From contig USCX01000066.1 in the NCBI GenBank assembly GCA_900553285.1, positions 1 to 7,266 on the forward strand: a stretch of DNA of 7,266 nucleotides, written 5' to 3'. This document shows, one piece after another, positions 1 to 6,676 of this stretch. Made by a program: the position numbers and the translations under genes. Under the pieces are notes generated by a model. It had not been told where the DNA came from. It ran no database searches and saw only the letters and a list, made by a program, of their open reading frames with translations. Each line of letters starts with the position of its first letter. Position 1 is the first letter of the stretch. Source of the stretch: an uncultured Prevotella sp. Lineage in GTDB: Bacteria > Bacteroidota > Bacteroidia > Bacteroidales > Bacteroidaceae.

Positions 1-561
1 CCCGCCGATGAGGTTGCCGCGCTCATGGCGCTCATCCTGGATTCCCTCGAAGAGGAAATCTTCATGCGGAACAACGTTCGCTTTCGCGTCATCGGCGACG
101 CCTGCCGCCTGCCCGCCCCCGTACGGGAGCGCCTGTCGCTCTGCGAGCGGCGGACCGCAGCGAACGACAGCATGACGATGGTCGTGGCGCTGAGCTACTC
201 GTCGCGGTGGGAAATCACAGAAGCCTGCCGCAGCATCGCATGCGAGGCCGTCAGCCAGGCCTTGAAAACGGGCGCAGCGGGCGGCGGGACGGACGCTGTG
301 ACAGAAATAACGGAGACTACGATAGAAAAGCACTTGACGACGTCGTTCATGCCCGATCCCGACCTGCTCATCCGAACCGGTGGCGAGCTCCGCCTGAGCA
401 ATTACCTGCTCTGGCAGTGCGCGTATACGGAGCTTTATTTCTGCGACACCTATTGGCCGGACTTCGACGAAGCCGCATTCCGTGCCGCTATTGAGGAATA
501 TCAGCACCGACAGCGGCGCTACGGACTGACCGGGGAGCAAGTCGAACACAAGTCGGAATAA
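1..561 (+). CDS. uppS: Isoprenyl transferase (undecaprenyl diphosphate synthase), 3' part
   Basis: Cis-prenyltransferase that condenses isopentenyl diphosphate units onto farnesyl diphosphate to make undecaprenyl diphosphate, the lipid carrier for peptidoglycan and surface polysaccharides; it acts at the cytoplasmic face of the inner membrane. The frame is open from the first base, so the true start and the catalytic Asp-Gly-Asn motif lie outside the window; 186 codons are visible. The family signature PDLLIRTGGELRLSN is present. By window codon number it holds Arg125, Arg131 and Ser133, which bind the IPP diphosphate in characterised homologues. It is followed by LLWQCAYTELYF, with the metal-associated Glu144. 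An earlier LSYSSRWEI segment is the Bacteroidetes form of the NYGGRWD motif. The TAA stop lies five bases before the likely bamA start, so the two genes are very probably cotranscribed and translationally coupled. The internal ATG at base 25 is not the start. Confidence 0.97.
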   Translation, partial: PADEVAALMALILDSLEEEIFMRNNVRFRVIGDACRLPAPVRERLSLCERRTAANDSMTMVVALSYSSRWEITEACRSIACEAVSQALKTGAAGGGTDAVTEITETTIEKHLTTSFMPDPDLLIRTGGELRLSNYLLWQCAYTELYFCDTYWPDFDEAAFRAAIEEYQHRQRRYGLTGEQVEHKSE

Positions 562-566
562 TTTTG

Positions 567-3203
567 ATGATGATGAAAAAGCAAACAGGTATAATCCGCT
601 GCGTGGCGGCCGGCCTTTTCGCCCTTGCCGCCACGGCCTCGTTCGCCCAGAGCGGGCACAAGGTGGACGTGAACCCGGATATTGTTTATACCATAGAGTC
701 GAACCCGTACACAATCGGCGGGATAGCCGTCGACGGCATTCGGGGCTATGATCAGGAAAGCCTCCTCTCCGCCTCGGGCCTGGAGGTCGGGCAGACAGTT
801 TCCGTGCCCGGAGAGGAAATCAGTGAGGCCGTGCGGCGTTACTGGCGCCAGGGGCTTTATTCCAACGTGCAGATATCAGTGGACAGTATAGTCGACAACA
901 AGCTCGTTTACCTGCACGTTCATCTCACGGCGCGTCCCCGTATTTCCAGCATCAATTATACGGGCGTCAAAAAGTCGGAACGCGAAGACCTCGAAGCCAT
1001 GGTCGGTCTCCAAGTGGGCAATCAGATAACCCCCGACATGGTCGACCGCGCCGAGCATATCATCAAACGACACTTTGAGGAGAAAGGCTACCGCAACGTG
1101 GCCGTCGACATCGTGCAGCGCAATGACGTGACGGGCGAGAACCGTGTGTTGCTCGACATCAACATCAAGAAGAACTCGAAGGTCAAGGTAAGGCACATCT
1201 ACCTTGCCGGGGTGAGCGGCGAGGAGGCGAAGAAACTCAAACGCGCCATGAAGAAAACGCATGAGCGCGGACTGCTCAACCTCTTTAAGTCGAAAAAATT
1301 CCTTCCTGAGAAATACGAGGAGGACAAGGGCTATCTGGTCGACAAAATGAACGAGTGGGGCTATCGCGACGCCCTTTTGCTGAAAGACAGCGTGGTCAAC
1401 ATTGACGATCGTCACGTCAATATATATATCGATCTTTTCAAGGGTGACAAGTATTATATACGAAGCATCGAATGGGTGGGCAATACGGTGTTCTCGACCG
1501 ACGCCCTCAACATGACGCTCAAACTGAAACCCGGCGACGTCTATAACCAGTCGTTGCTCAATAAGCGCCTTGTGGAGGACGACGACGCCATCGGAGCGCA
1601 GTATTACGACCATGGTTATGTGTTCTACCGCCTGGACCCGGTCGAGGTCAACGTCGTGAACGACTCTGTCGACCTTGAAATGCGCATCAGCGAAGGCACG
1701 CAGGCCACTATCAACCGGGTGCGCATCACAGGCAACGACCGTGTGTATGAAAACGTGATCCGTCGCGAACTCCGCACCAAGCCGGGCGACCTTTTCAGCC
1801 GCGAAGCGCTTCAACGCTCCTTTATCGACCTCAGTGCCATGGGGCTGTTCGACCCTGAGAAGCTCGTGCCGGACGTGAAGCCCGACTATTACAACGGAAC
1901 GGTCGACATTGACTACAAACTCGTCTCGAAACCCGGCGACCAGGTTGAGCTGTCTGCCGGTTGGGGACAGACCGGTATCGTGGGCCGCATCGGTTTACGC
2001 TTCACCAACTTCTCTATACAGAACCTCTTCGGGAAAGGTGCGAAACGGGCCGGTTTCATCCCCCAGGGCGACGCGCAGACCCTTTCTATCAGCGGACAGA
2101 CCAACGGAACGTATTACCAGTCTTACTCCATCTCTTTCCTCGACCCGTGGTTCGGCGGGAAACGCCCCAACCAGTTCTCTTTCTCCGCCATGTACTCCAA
2201 ACAGAGCGACGTGAACTCTAATTTTTATAGCAGTAACTACTATAATTCATACTATCAGTATCTGTACGGCTACGGAACGTCCGGCAATTATTACAACTAT
2301 GCGGACTATTACGACCCCGACCGCTACGTGAAAATGTTTGGCCTTTCCGTGGGTTACGGAACGCGCCTGCGCTGGCCCGACGACTACTTCACCTTTACCG
2401 CCGAGCTTGCCTATACCCGCTATATGCTCAAATCGTGGCAATACTTTCTTATCACAGACGGAAATTGCAACAACATCAACCTGACGCTCACGTTAGCCCG
2501 TAATTCCACGGACAACACCTTCTTCCCACGCCGGGGCTCAGACTTCGTGCTGTCGGTGTCCGCAACGCCACCCTACTCACTGTGGGACGGAAAGGACTAC
2601 AAGCACCTTGCCACGAACTATAACAGCGCGGCTTACCAGCGGGAATCCCAGGAAAAGTATCGCTGGATTGAGTATAACAAGTGGAAGTTCAAGTTCCGCA
2701 CGTTCACTGCCCTGAGCGGCCAAGTCAAATGTCCTGTCCTCATGACGCGCGTTGAGTTCGGCCTGCTGGGTGCCTATAACAAGTACAAGAAGTCCCCGTT
2801 CGAGACTTACTACGTCGGCGGCGACGGCATGTCGGGGTATTCAACCGGGTATGCTACGGAAACGATCGGCCTGCGCGGATATGAAAACGGAGGCCTTGCC
2901 GGTGCTTACAATGACCCCGCCTATGCATACAGCCGCCTCACGTTGGAATTGCGTTATCCGCTGATGCTCGAAACGTCGACGTCGATGTACGCCCTGGCCT
3001 TCCTCGAAGGCGGTAACGCGTGGAGCGACGTGCGCGACTTCAATCCTTTCGACATGAAGCGCTCGGCCGGTGTCGGTGTCCGCATCCAGCTCCCGATGGT
3101 CGGCCTGCTCGGAGTCGATTGGGCTTATGGCTTCCAGAAAACAGTAAACGGCCGGGCCATCGGTGGCAGCCAGTTCCACTTCGTCATCGGTCAGGAGTTC
3201 TGA
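567..3203 (+). CDS. bamA: Outer membrane protein assembly factor BamA
   Basis: Core insertase of the BAM complex, which folds and inserts beta-barrel proteins into the outer membrane. The 878-residue protein has a signal peptide with a likely signal peptidase I site at ATASFA|Q. Five POTRA domains follow, at roughly residues 48-123, 125-201, 205-291, 295-378 and 380-458. A C-terminal barrel runs from about 460 to the terminal Phe (VIGQEF). Barrel landmarks are LDPWFGG near the end of strand 4 and LRGY at 769-772, the equivalent of the conserved VRGF/Y motif of loop 6. The predicted loop between strands 5 and 6 (about 550-587) is strikingly Tyr/Asn-rich. The start is ambiguous: TTG 564 and ATGs at 567, 570 and 573 are consecutive in-frame codons. 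I chose 567; 573 gives an equally good MKKQ signal peptide. It follows uppS directly and precedes two OmpH/Skp chaperone genes, the usual Bacteroidales envelope cluster. Confidence 0.97.
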   Translation: MMMKKQTGIIRCVAAGLFALAATASFAQSGHKVDVNPDIVYTIESNPYTIGGIAVDGIRGYDQESLLSASGLEVGQTVSVPGEEISEAVRRYWRQGLYSNVQISVDSIVDNKLVYLHVHLTARPRISSINYTGVKKSEREDLEAMVGLQVGNQITPDMVDRAEHIIKRHFEEKGYRNVAVDIVQRNDVTGENRVLLDINIKKNSKVKVRHIYLAGVSGEEAKKLKRAMKKTHERGLLNLFKSKKFLPEKYEEDKGYLVDKMNEWGYRDALLLKDSVVNIDDRHVNIYIDLFKGDKYYIRSIEWVGNTVFSTDALNMTLKLKPGDVYNQSLLNKRLVEDDDAIGAQYYDHGYVFYRLDPVEVNVVNDSVDLEMRISEGTQATINRVRITGNDRVYENVIRRELRTKPGDLFSREALQRSFIDLSAMGLFDPEKLVPDVKPDYYNGTVDIDYKLVSKPGDQVELSAGWGQTGIVGRIGLRFTNFSIQNLFGKGAKRAGFIPQGDAQTLSISGQTNGTYYQSYSISFLDPWFGGKRPNQFSFSAMYSKQSDVNSNFYSSNYYNSYYQYLYGYGTSGNYYNYADYYDPDRYVKMFGLSVGYGTRLRWPDDYFTFTAELAYTRYMLKSWQYFLITDGNCNNINLTLTLARNSTDNTFFPRRGSDFVLSVSATPPYSLWDGKDYKHLATNYNSAAYQRESQEKYRWIEYNKWKFKFRTFTALSGQVKCPVLMTRVEFGLLGAYNKYKKSPFETYYVGGDGMSGYSTGYATETIGLRGYENGGLAGAYNDPAYAYSRLTLELRYPLMLETSTSMYALAFLEGGNAWSDVRDFNPFDMKRSAGVGVRIQLPMVGLLGVDWAYGFQKTVNGRAIGGSQFHFVIGQEF

Positions 3204-3250
3204 TGTTCCCCTTGCTCCTTACAGGATTACACGTAATAAATAAAAAGCGT

Positions 3251-3766
3251 ATGAAAAAGTTTCTTATTCTTATCTGTCTTATGGCCTGCCTGCCCTCCGT
3301 GCTGCATGCCCAGAAGTTTGCGCTTGTCGACATGGAGTATATCCTTGGTCATATTCCGGCCTACGAGCGTGCCAACGAGCAGCTCAATCAGGTGTCGAAG
3401 AAGTGGCAGGCAGAGGTGGAAGCGCTCGAAAACGAAGCCCAGACACTCTATAAAAACTATCAGAACGAGATGGTGTTCCTCTCCGAGGCCCAGAAGAAAG
3501 AGCGCGAACAGACTATCGTCGACAAGGAGAAGGAGGCGGCTGAACTGAAAAAGAAATACTTCGCCCCCGAAGGCGAGCTCTTCAAAAAACGGGCCAGCCT
3601 CATCCAACCCATACAGGACGAGATTTACAATGCGGTGAAGGCCATCGCCCAGACAAAGGGATACAGTCTCATACTCGACCGGGCGTCGGACGAAGGTATC
3701 GTTTTCGCTTCGCCATCGGCCGACATCAGTAACGAAGTGCTCTCAAAGTTGGGTTATTCTAACTAA
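3251..3766 (+). CDS. OmpH/Skp-family periplasmic chaperone, first copy
   Basis: Small periplasmic holdase of the Skp/OmpH family, expected to bind unfolded outer-membrane proteins and hand them to BamA. The 171-residue precursor has a classical signal peptide (MKKFLILICLMACLPSVLHA) with probable cleavage after residue 20, so the mature protein starts QKFALVD. The middle (about residues 40-120) is highly charged and helical, rich in Glu, Lys and Gln, matching the Skp coiled-coil arms. The C-terminal part, with KGYSLILDR and a GIVFA segment, matches the family's body domain. The start at 3251 gives this signal peptide. An upstream in-frame ATG at 3203 overlaps the bamA stop (TGATG) but would add 16 residues before it. 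The 47-base gap after bamA contains no promoter I can recognise, so it is probably in the uppS-bamA operon. LMAC (residues 10-13) faintly resembles a lipobox, but the alanine-Gln site shared with the second copy is preferred. Confidence 0.93.
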   Translation: MKKFLILICLMACLPSVLHAQKFALVDMEYILGHIPAYERANEQLNQVSKKWQAEVEALENEAQTLYKNYQNEMVFLSEAQKKEREQTIVDKEKEAAELKKKYFAPEGELFKKRASLIQPIQDEIYNAVKAIAQTKGYSLILDRASDEGIVFASPSADISNEVLSKLGYSN

Positions 3767-3772
3767 AAGTCG

Positions 3773-3780
3773 TATCTTTG
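3773..3780 (+). promoter_or_regulatory. Bacteroidetes-type promoter (-7 box) for the second ompH
   Basis: TATCTTTG is an exact match to the Bacteroidetes -7 consensus TAnnTTTG. A partial -33 element, GTTG (three of four bases of TTTG) at 3748-3751, lies 21 bases upstream, inside the end of the first ompH gene; the known spacing is about 19-21. Transcription would start near 3786, leaving a leader of about 50 bases. That leader ends in an AT-rich run before the ATG, as is common in this phylum, where Shine-Dalgarno sequences are weak. The assignment rests on motif and spacing only. Confidence 0.65.
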
Positions 3781-3837
3781 TGCGGTTAGAGAACGACCTA
3801 CGCAGTCATTAAAATTAATCAAATAACAATACGCAAA

Positions 3838-4392
3838 ATGATCAAGAAGATTCTTATGCTGGTGCTGCTGTTTGCACCGGTCAGCCTCTTTGCCCAGAAG
3901 TTCGCTTACTACGACCACTTCGATGTCATGCAGTCCATGCCTTCGTTCCAGACGGCTCAAAAAGAGCTTGAAGACCTCGGTAAGAAATACGAGAAAGACT
4001 TGCAGAACATGCAGGACGAAATCATCTCGAAGCGCGACGCCTATCTGGCCAGTGCCGACTCTCTGCCTGAGAACATGCGCACCCGCAAGGAGCAGGAAAT
4101 CAACGATTTGATGAATCGCTTCCAGCAGGCGCAGCAGGACAACCAGACTGCTTTCCAGAAAGCGCAGCAGGAGAAGCTGCAACCCATCGTGGCCCAGGTG
4201 GCAGAGGCTGTGGGAAGCATCGCCAAGGCCGAAGGTTTCGTCTACGTCATGGATCGCCAGACGGCCTCGACGACCGGCGGCATCTTCATTAACGAAAGCA
4301 TGTGTGAGAACATCACCGCAAAGGTGAAGGCCAAGCTCGGGCTGAGCACGACTTCGACCACGAAGACCACCGCACCGGGTGCGTCGAAGTAA
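3838..4392 (+). CDS. OmpH/Skp-family periplasmic chaperone, second copy
   Basis: Second OmpH/Skp-like periplasmic chaperone, a paralogue of the gene just upstream. The 184-residue precursor starts with a signal peptide (MIKKILMLVLLFAPVSLFA), probably cut before Gln20, giving a mature QKFAYYD start that parallels QKFALVD in the first copy. A long charged, Gln-rich helical region (about residues 40-130) corresponds to the coiled-coil arms, and GFVYVMDR and GGIFIN match the C-terminal body domain. Unlike the first copy, it ends in a Ser/Thr-rich tail (about 170-184, STTSTTKTTAPGASK) that looks disordered. It has its own predicted promoter at 3773-3780, so it may be expressed apart from bamA. It is the last plus-strand gene before the terminator region. 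In many Bacteroidales I would expect murI (glutamate racemase) next, but here a convergent gene follows. Outer-membrane protein clients are inferred from the family and context. Confidence 0.93.
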   Translation: MIKKILMLVLLFAPVSLFAQKFAYYDHFDVMQSMPSFQTAQKELEDLGKKYEKDLQNMQDEIISKRDAYLASADSLPENMRTRKEQEINDLMNRFQQAQQDNQTAFQKAQQEKLQPIVAQVAEAVGSIAKAEGFVYVMDRQTASTTGGIFINESMCENITAKVKAKLGLSTTSTTKTTAPGASK

Positions 4393-4405
4393 GGCCTCCC
4401 GGCAG

Positions 4406-4420
4406 GGCTGAAAGCCTTTT
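4406..4420 (+). terminator. Small hairpin with T tail after the second ompH
   Basis: GGCTGAAAGCC folds into a 4-bp stem (GGCT/AGCC) with a GAA loop, directly followed by TTTT, 14 bases past the stop codon. An alternative pairing joins AAGGC (4391-4395, overlapping the stop codon) with GCCTT (4414-4418). It is weak alone and probably helps the much longer hairpin just downstream. Confidence 0.4.
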
Positions 4421-4425
4421 CACGA

Positions 4426-4485
4426 AAGATACAAAGGACGGATGGGCAATCCCGTTGCGGGCGCCCATCCGTCTTTTTGTATCTT
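4426..4485. terminator. Long nested hairpin terminator between convergent genes
   Basis: A near-perfect inverted repeat of 22 and 23 bases around a 15-base centre. The inner stem pairs GACGGATGGGC (4437-4447) with GCCCATCCGTC (4463-4473). It is followed by TTTTT (4474-4478), a good intrinsic terminator for the plus-strand ompH transcript. The outer arms AAGATACAAA (4426-4435) and TTTGTATCTT (4476-4485) extend the stem past a small bulge. The centre holds a mini-stem, CCCG (4451-4454) with CGGG (4458-4461). On the minus strand the same stem is followed by CCTTTG, a poorer T tract, so it may also stop transcripts of the convergent GIY-YIG gene, whose reading frame ends 135 bases away. Confidence 0.88.
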
Positions 4486-4522
4486 GTCGGTGGCCTGTGA
4501 AGCGGGGAGTGGAAAGTGCGGG

Positions 4523-4555
4523 CTGCGGTGCCGCCCCATGCCGCAGTGTGTTTTT
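4523..4555 (+). terminator. Possible secondary terminator hairpin
   Basis: CTGCGG (4523-4528) and CCGCAG (4541-4546) form a 6-bp stem with a 12-base loop, followed by TGTGTTTTT. This could be a backup terminator for the plus-strand transcript. In GC-rich sequence a 6-bp stem can arise by chance, so support is limited. I see nothing else in the rest of the 4486-4619 gap. Confidence 0.3.
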
Positions 4556-4619
4556 CGTGAGCGGCCGTGCGGCAGAGTGGGTGCGCAAGGATAGCGAACC
4601 CGAGGAATGTTCCTGTCGC

Positions 4620-5327
4620 TTAGGGCTGTGCCTCCCTGTTTCCCGTGGCGGCACGGGCTTCTGCGGCCATACGCAGCTTTTCAAGCGTCAGTCCGTTGTA
4701 AGTGAAGTAACAGGCGCCTTGGTAACTGTTGGAGGGCGTCCGTCGTCCCTCTGGCATGAAGAGGCGGGTAAATTCAGAGAGTTTGTAGCGCTGCCCGCCG
4801 CGTTCCACTTCGTTGTCGCTGGCCACGGTAACTTCTTCGCCCGTGGGGGCGAACGTGATGCGCTCACCCACCTTGATGCCGACCATGCTGAACCGGAAGC
4901 GGCTGCGTTTGGTGGTGCGCGGATGGTCGTGGCTGGACCGGTGACGGCCGTCGTGTGTTTCGAGGGGTTGGTTGTTTCTGTAGAGGGTGATGACGGCATC
5001 GTCCAGGATACCAGCCACGGCTTTCAGTTGCTCCAAGGCTTTTTCAGGCAGTACGTTGAAGAATTCTCTGTTTTTGCGGATGCGCAGGTGGGTGAGCAGG
5101 TCGATGTTCCTGTGGATGAGTGTCTCCGCTTCGTTGTATTACGCGGTGCGCAGCGTGGCGTAGATCTCGAAAGGGAGGGGCACTGCCGTGTTGTCGAGCT
5201 CCTTCGAGCGCACGTTGACGGGGCGTGAGCTTTTGCCAATCTTGACCCAGTCCTCGCGGAAGCTGGGGTTGGTCAGAATGTACACGTAGCCCGGCTCGTC
5301 GCCAGCCGTTTTTTTCTTTGCTGTCAT
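4620..5327 (-). pseudogene. GIY-YIG (T5orf172-like) family protein, interrupted by an in-frame TAA
   Basis: Reads from ATG at 5327 to TAA at 4622-4620, 235 codons, with one internal TAA at codon 63 (bases 5141-5139). The first 62 residues carry the GIY-YIG core: GYVYIL (13-18), VKIGKS (28-33) and an Arg-containing RSKELDNTAVPLPFEIY segment (40-56) typical of the T5orf172-type branch. Immediately after the stop, in the same frame, YNEAETLIH supplies the expected catalytic Glu helix, and RIRKNREFFNV (82-92) supplies the family's FF motif. A basic, His-containing linker (about 121-143) leads to a small C-terminal domain (about 144-220) with YKLSEF and SYQGACYFTYNG, loosely reminiscent of RAMA-like domains. 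No frame change is needed, so one substitution (for example AAA to TAA) would explain the break. The 62-residue product would lack the catalytic Glu. Reinitiation is possible at TTG (codon 98) or Met148. The intact family is presumed to be nuclease-like; its cellular role is unknown. Confidence 0.85.
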
Positions 5328-5392
5328 ACTGTTTTTCAATGTGTGCGTCGCCCGGCAGGTTGGTTTCAGGACGCGCGGGGGATATATAGGCG

Positions 5393-5400
5393 CAAATATA
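5393..5400 (-). promoter_or_regulatory. Possible Bacteroidetes -7 box for the GIY-YIG gene
   Basis: On the minus strand this reads TATATTTG, an exact TAnnTTTG match. It lies between the argD terminator and the GIY-YIG start, and predicts transcription from about 5386 with a leader of roughly 60 bases. No clear TTTG -33 element is visible at the expected spacing, which lowers confidence. Its position after a terminator fits an independently transcribed gene. Confidence 0.5.
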
Positions 5401-5456
5401 CGTTTTTCCGGTGAGAATGACCGTGGCAGACCGGGCTTTGGCTTGTTCCTGAGCCG

Positions 5457-5493
5457 AAAAAAGCGCCCGGCGTGACAGTTCCGCAGGGCGCTT
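5457..5493 (-). terminator. Intrinsic terminator of the argC-argD operon
   Basis: On the minus strand, AAGCGCCC (5493-5486) pairs with GGGCGCTT (5468-5461), an 8-bp GC-rich stem around a 17-base loop. The second arm runs straight into a T tract: six T residues at 5462-5457. The hairpin begins 31 bases past the argD stop codon and separates argD from the GIY-YIG gene. Confidence 0.87.
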
Positions 5494-5524
5494 GTGGTTT
5501 CTTTATGTGCCTTCGTCGCGGGCG

Positions 5525-6646
5525 TCAGATCACGCGGCGCAGGCGGCCGATGAAATCGTCGGCTTCGGTTTCGCTGAGCGGGAGCGGAGGAAGCAGGCGC
5601 AGGATGTTCGTGCCCGCCGCACCCGTGAACACGTGTTCTTCGTGAACGAGGCGCTGGCGCATCTCCTTGATGTTGTAGTCGAATTCGAGGCCTATCATCA
5701 GGCCCTCTCCGCGAACCTCCTTGATGCCGGGCAGGGTGCGGAGTTCCGCCATGAGGCGGGCGCCCACGCGGGCCGCGTTGTCGATGAGGTGTTCGTTTTC
5801 GATGACGTCGAGCACCGCCAGTGCGGCGGCGCAGGCCAGGTGGTTGCCTCCGAATGTCGTGCCGAGCTGTCCGTAGCTGGGTTTGATGTGCGGGGCGATG
5901 AGCACGGCGCCCATGGGGAAGCCGTTGGCGATGCCCTTGGCACAGGTGATGAGGTCGGGGCGGACGTCGGCATACTGGTGGGCGAAGAAACGGCCCGAAC
6001 GGCCGTAGCCGCATTGGATTTCGTCGCAGATGAGCAGCGTGCCCGTCTCGTCGCAGGCGGTGCGTAGCCCCTGGAGGAATCCGGGCGTGGCCACGTGGAT
6101 GCCGCCCACGCCTTGGATGGGTTCGACGATGACGGCCGCCACGTCGCCCTTGGCCAGTTCCGCCCGGAAGGCGTCGAGGTCGTTCAGGGGCAGGAATGTC
6201 GTGTGGCCGTTGGCGTTGATGGGGGCCGTGATTTTGGGATTGTCTGTCACTTCGACGGCGAGCGACGTGCGCCCGTGGAAAGCATGTCCCGCAGAGAGGA
6301 CGCGCTTGCGGCCCGTGTGGAACGACGCCAGTTTCAGTGCGTTCTCGTTGGCTTCGGCGCCGGAGTTGATGAGAAAAAGCTGGTAGTCGTCATAACCGCA
6401 GGCCGGCCCCAGGCGTGAGGCCAGTCGGCGTTGCAGGTCGTTGATGACCGAGTTGGAATAAAAGCCCAGCGTGGCGGCTTGCTTTGAGAGCGCTTCAACG
6501 TAGTGGGGATGACAGTGGCCGATGCTGATGACGGCGTGGCCACCGTAGAGGTCGAGGTATTCTTGCCCCTTGTCGTCCCAGACGTGGCAGCCACGGCCGC
6601 GGACGATGTTGATGTCGAAAAGGGGATAAACGTCGTAGAGTTTCAT
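5525..6646 (-). CDS. argD: Acetylornithine (or succinylornithine) aminotransferase
   Basis: PLP-dependent class III aminotransferase of arginine biosynthesis. It converts the N-acylated glutamate semialdehyde made by ArgC into N-acylornithine, using glutamate as amino donor, in the cytoplasm. The 373 residues match the usual length. Visible motifs: SGAEANENALKLA (95-107, cofactor phosphate), HAFHGRT (121-127), VEPIQGVGG (174-182), DEIQCGYGRSG (208-218, Asp208 contacting the pyridine nitrogen), the PLP lysine Lys237 in CAKGIANGFPMG, TTFGGNHLA (263-271), and Arg350 in ILRLLPPL. The start MKLYDVYPLFDINIV is typical of Bacteroidales ArgD. It lies 30 bases after argC on the same strand, with no promoter between, so the two are cotranscribed. 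A terminator follows. In Bacteroides the pathway uses N-succinyl intermediates (known for the B. fragilis carbamoyltransferase); the substrate may therefore be succinylated here, which this sequence alone cannot decide. Confidence 0.96.
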   Translation of the reverse strand: MKLYDVYPLFDINIVRGRGCHVWDDKGQEYLDLYGGHAVISIGHCHPHYVEALSKQAATLGFYSNSVINDLQRRLASRLGPACGYDDYQLFLINSGAEANENALKLASFHTGRKRVLSAGHAFHGRTSLAVEVTDNPKITAPINANGHTTFLPLNDLDAFRAELAKGDVAAVIVEPIQGVGGIHVATPGFLQGLRTACDETGTLLICDEIQCGYGRSGRFFAHQYADVRPDLITCAKGIANGFPMGAVLIAPHIKPSYGQLGTTFGGNHLACAAALAVLDVIENEHLIDNAARVGARLMAELRTLPGIKEVRGEGLMIGLEFDYNIKEMRQRLVHEEHVFTGAAGTNILRLLPPLPLSETEADDFIGRLRRVI

Positions 6647-6676
6647 TGTGGAAAAGTTCAGTTAGGAAAGTGGGGC

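Noticed and set aside
876..1814. Long minus-strand open frame (312 codons) opposite bamA
   Set aside because: It lies wholly inside clear BamA POTRA coding sequence, has no recognisable domain and a composition (many His, Val, Asp) typical of an antisense shadow in GC-rich DNA.
3251..3310. First OmpH as a lipoprotein through the LMAC motif
   Set aside because: Cys13 is very early, and a good signal peptidase I site (VLHA before QKFA) aligns exactly with that of the paralogue, which has no Cys there.
5139..5141. Stop-codon recoding (for example pyrrolysine or selenocysteine) at the GIY-YIG TAA
   Set aside because: TAA is not the codon used for either residue, there is no evident downstream recoding element, and all other genes here end at normal stops; a mutation or sequence error is simpler.
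4455..5228. Plus-strand open frame of 257 codons
   Set aside because: It starts inside the terminator hairpin and covers the antisense of the GIY-YIG gene, whose motifs are clear on the minus strand; no family features are seen in the plus-strand translation.
5139..6014. Minus-strand open frame of 291 codons running into the GIY-YIG start
   Set aside because: Most of it is argD in another frame, low-complexity and Arg/Pro-rich; only the last 62 codons from ATG 5327 are real. It is not a fusion, and a terminator and promoter lie within it.
5492..6067. Plus-strand open frame of 191 codons opposite argD
   Set aside because: Complementary to well-supported argD motifs, including the PLP lysine region; no independent support.
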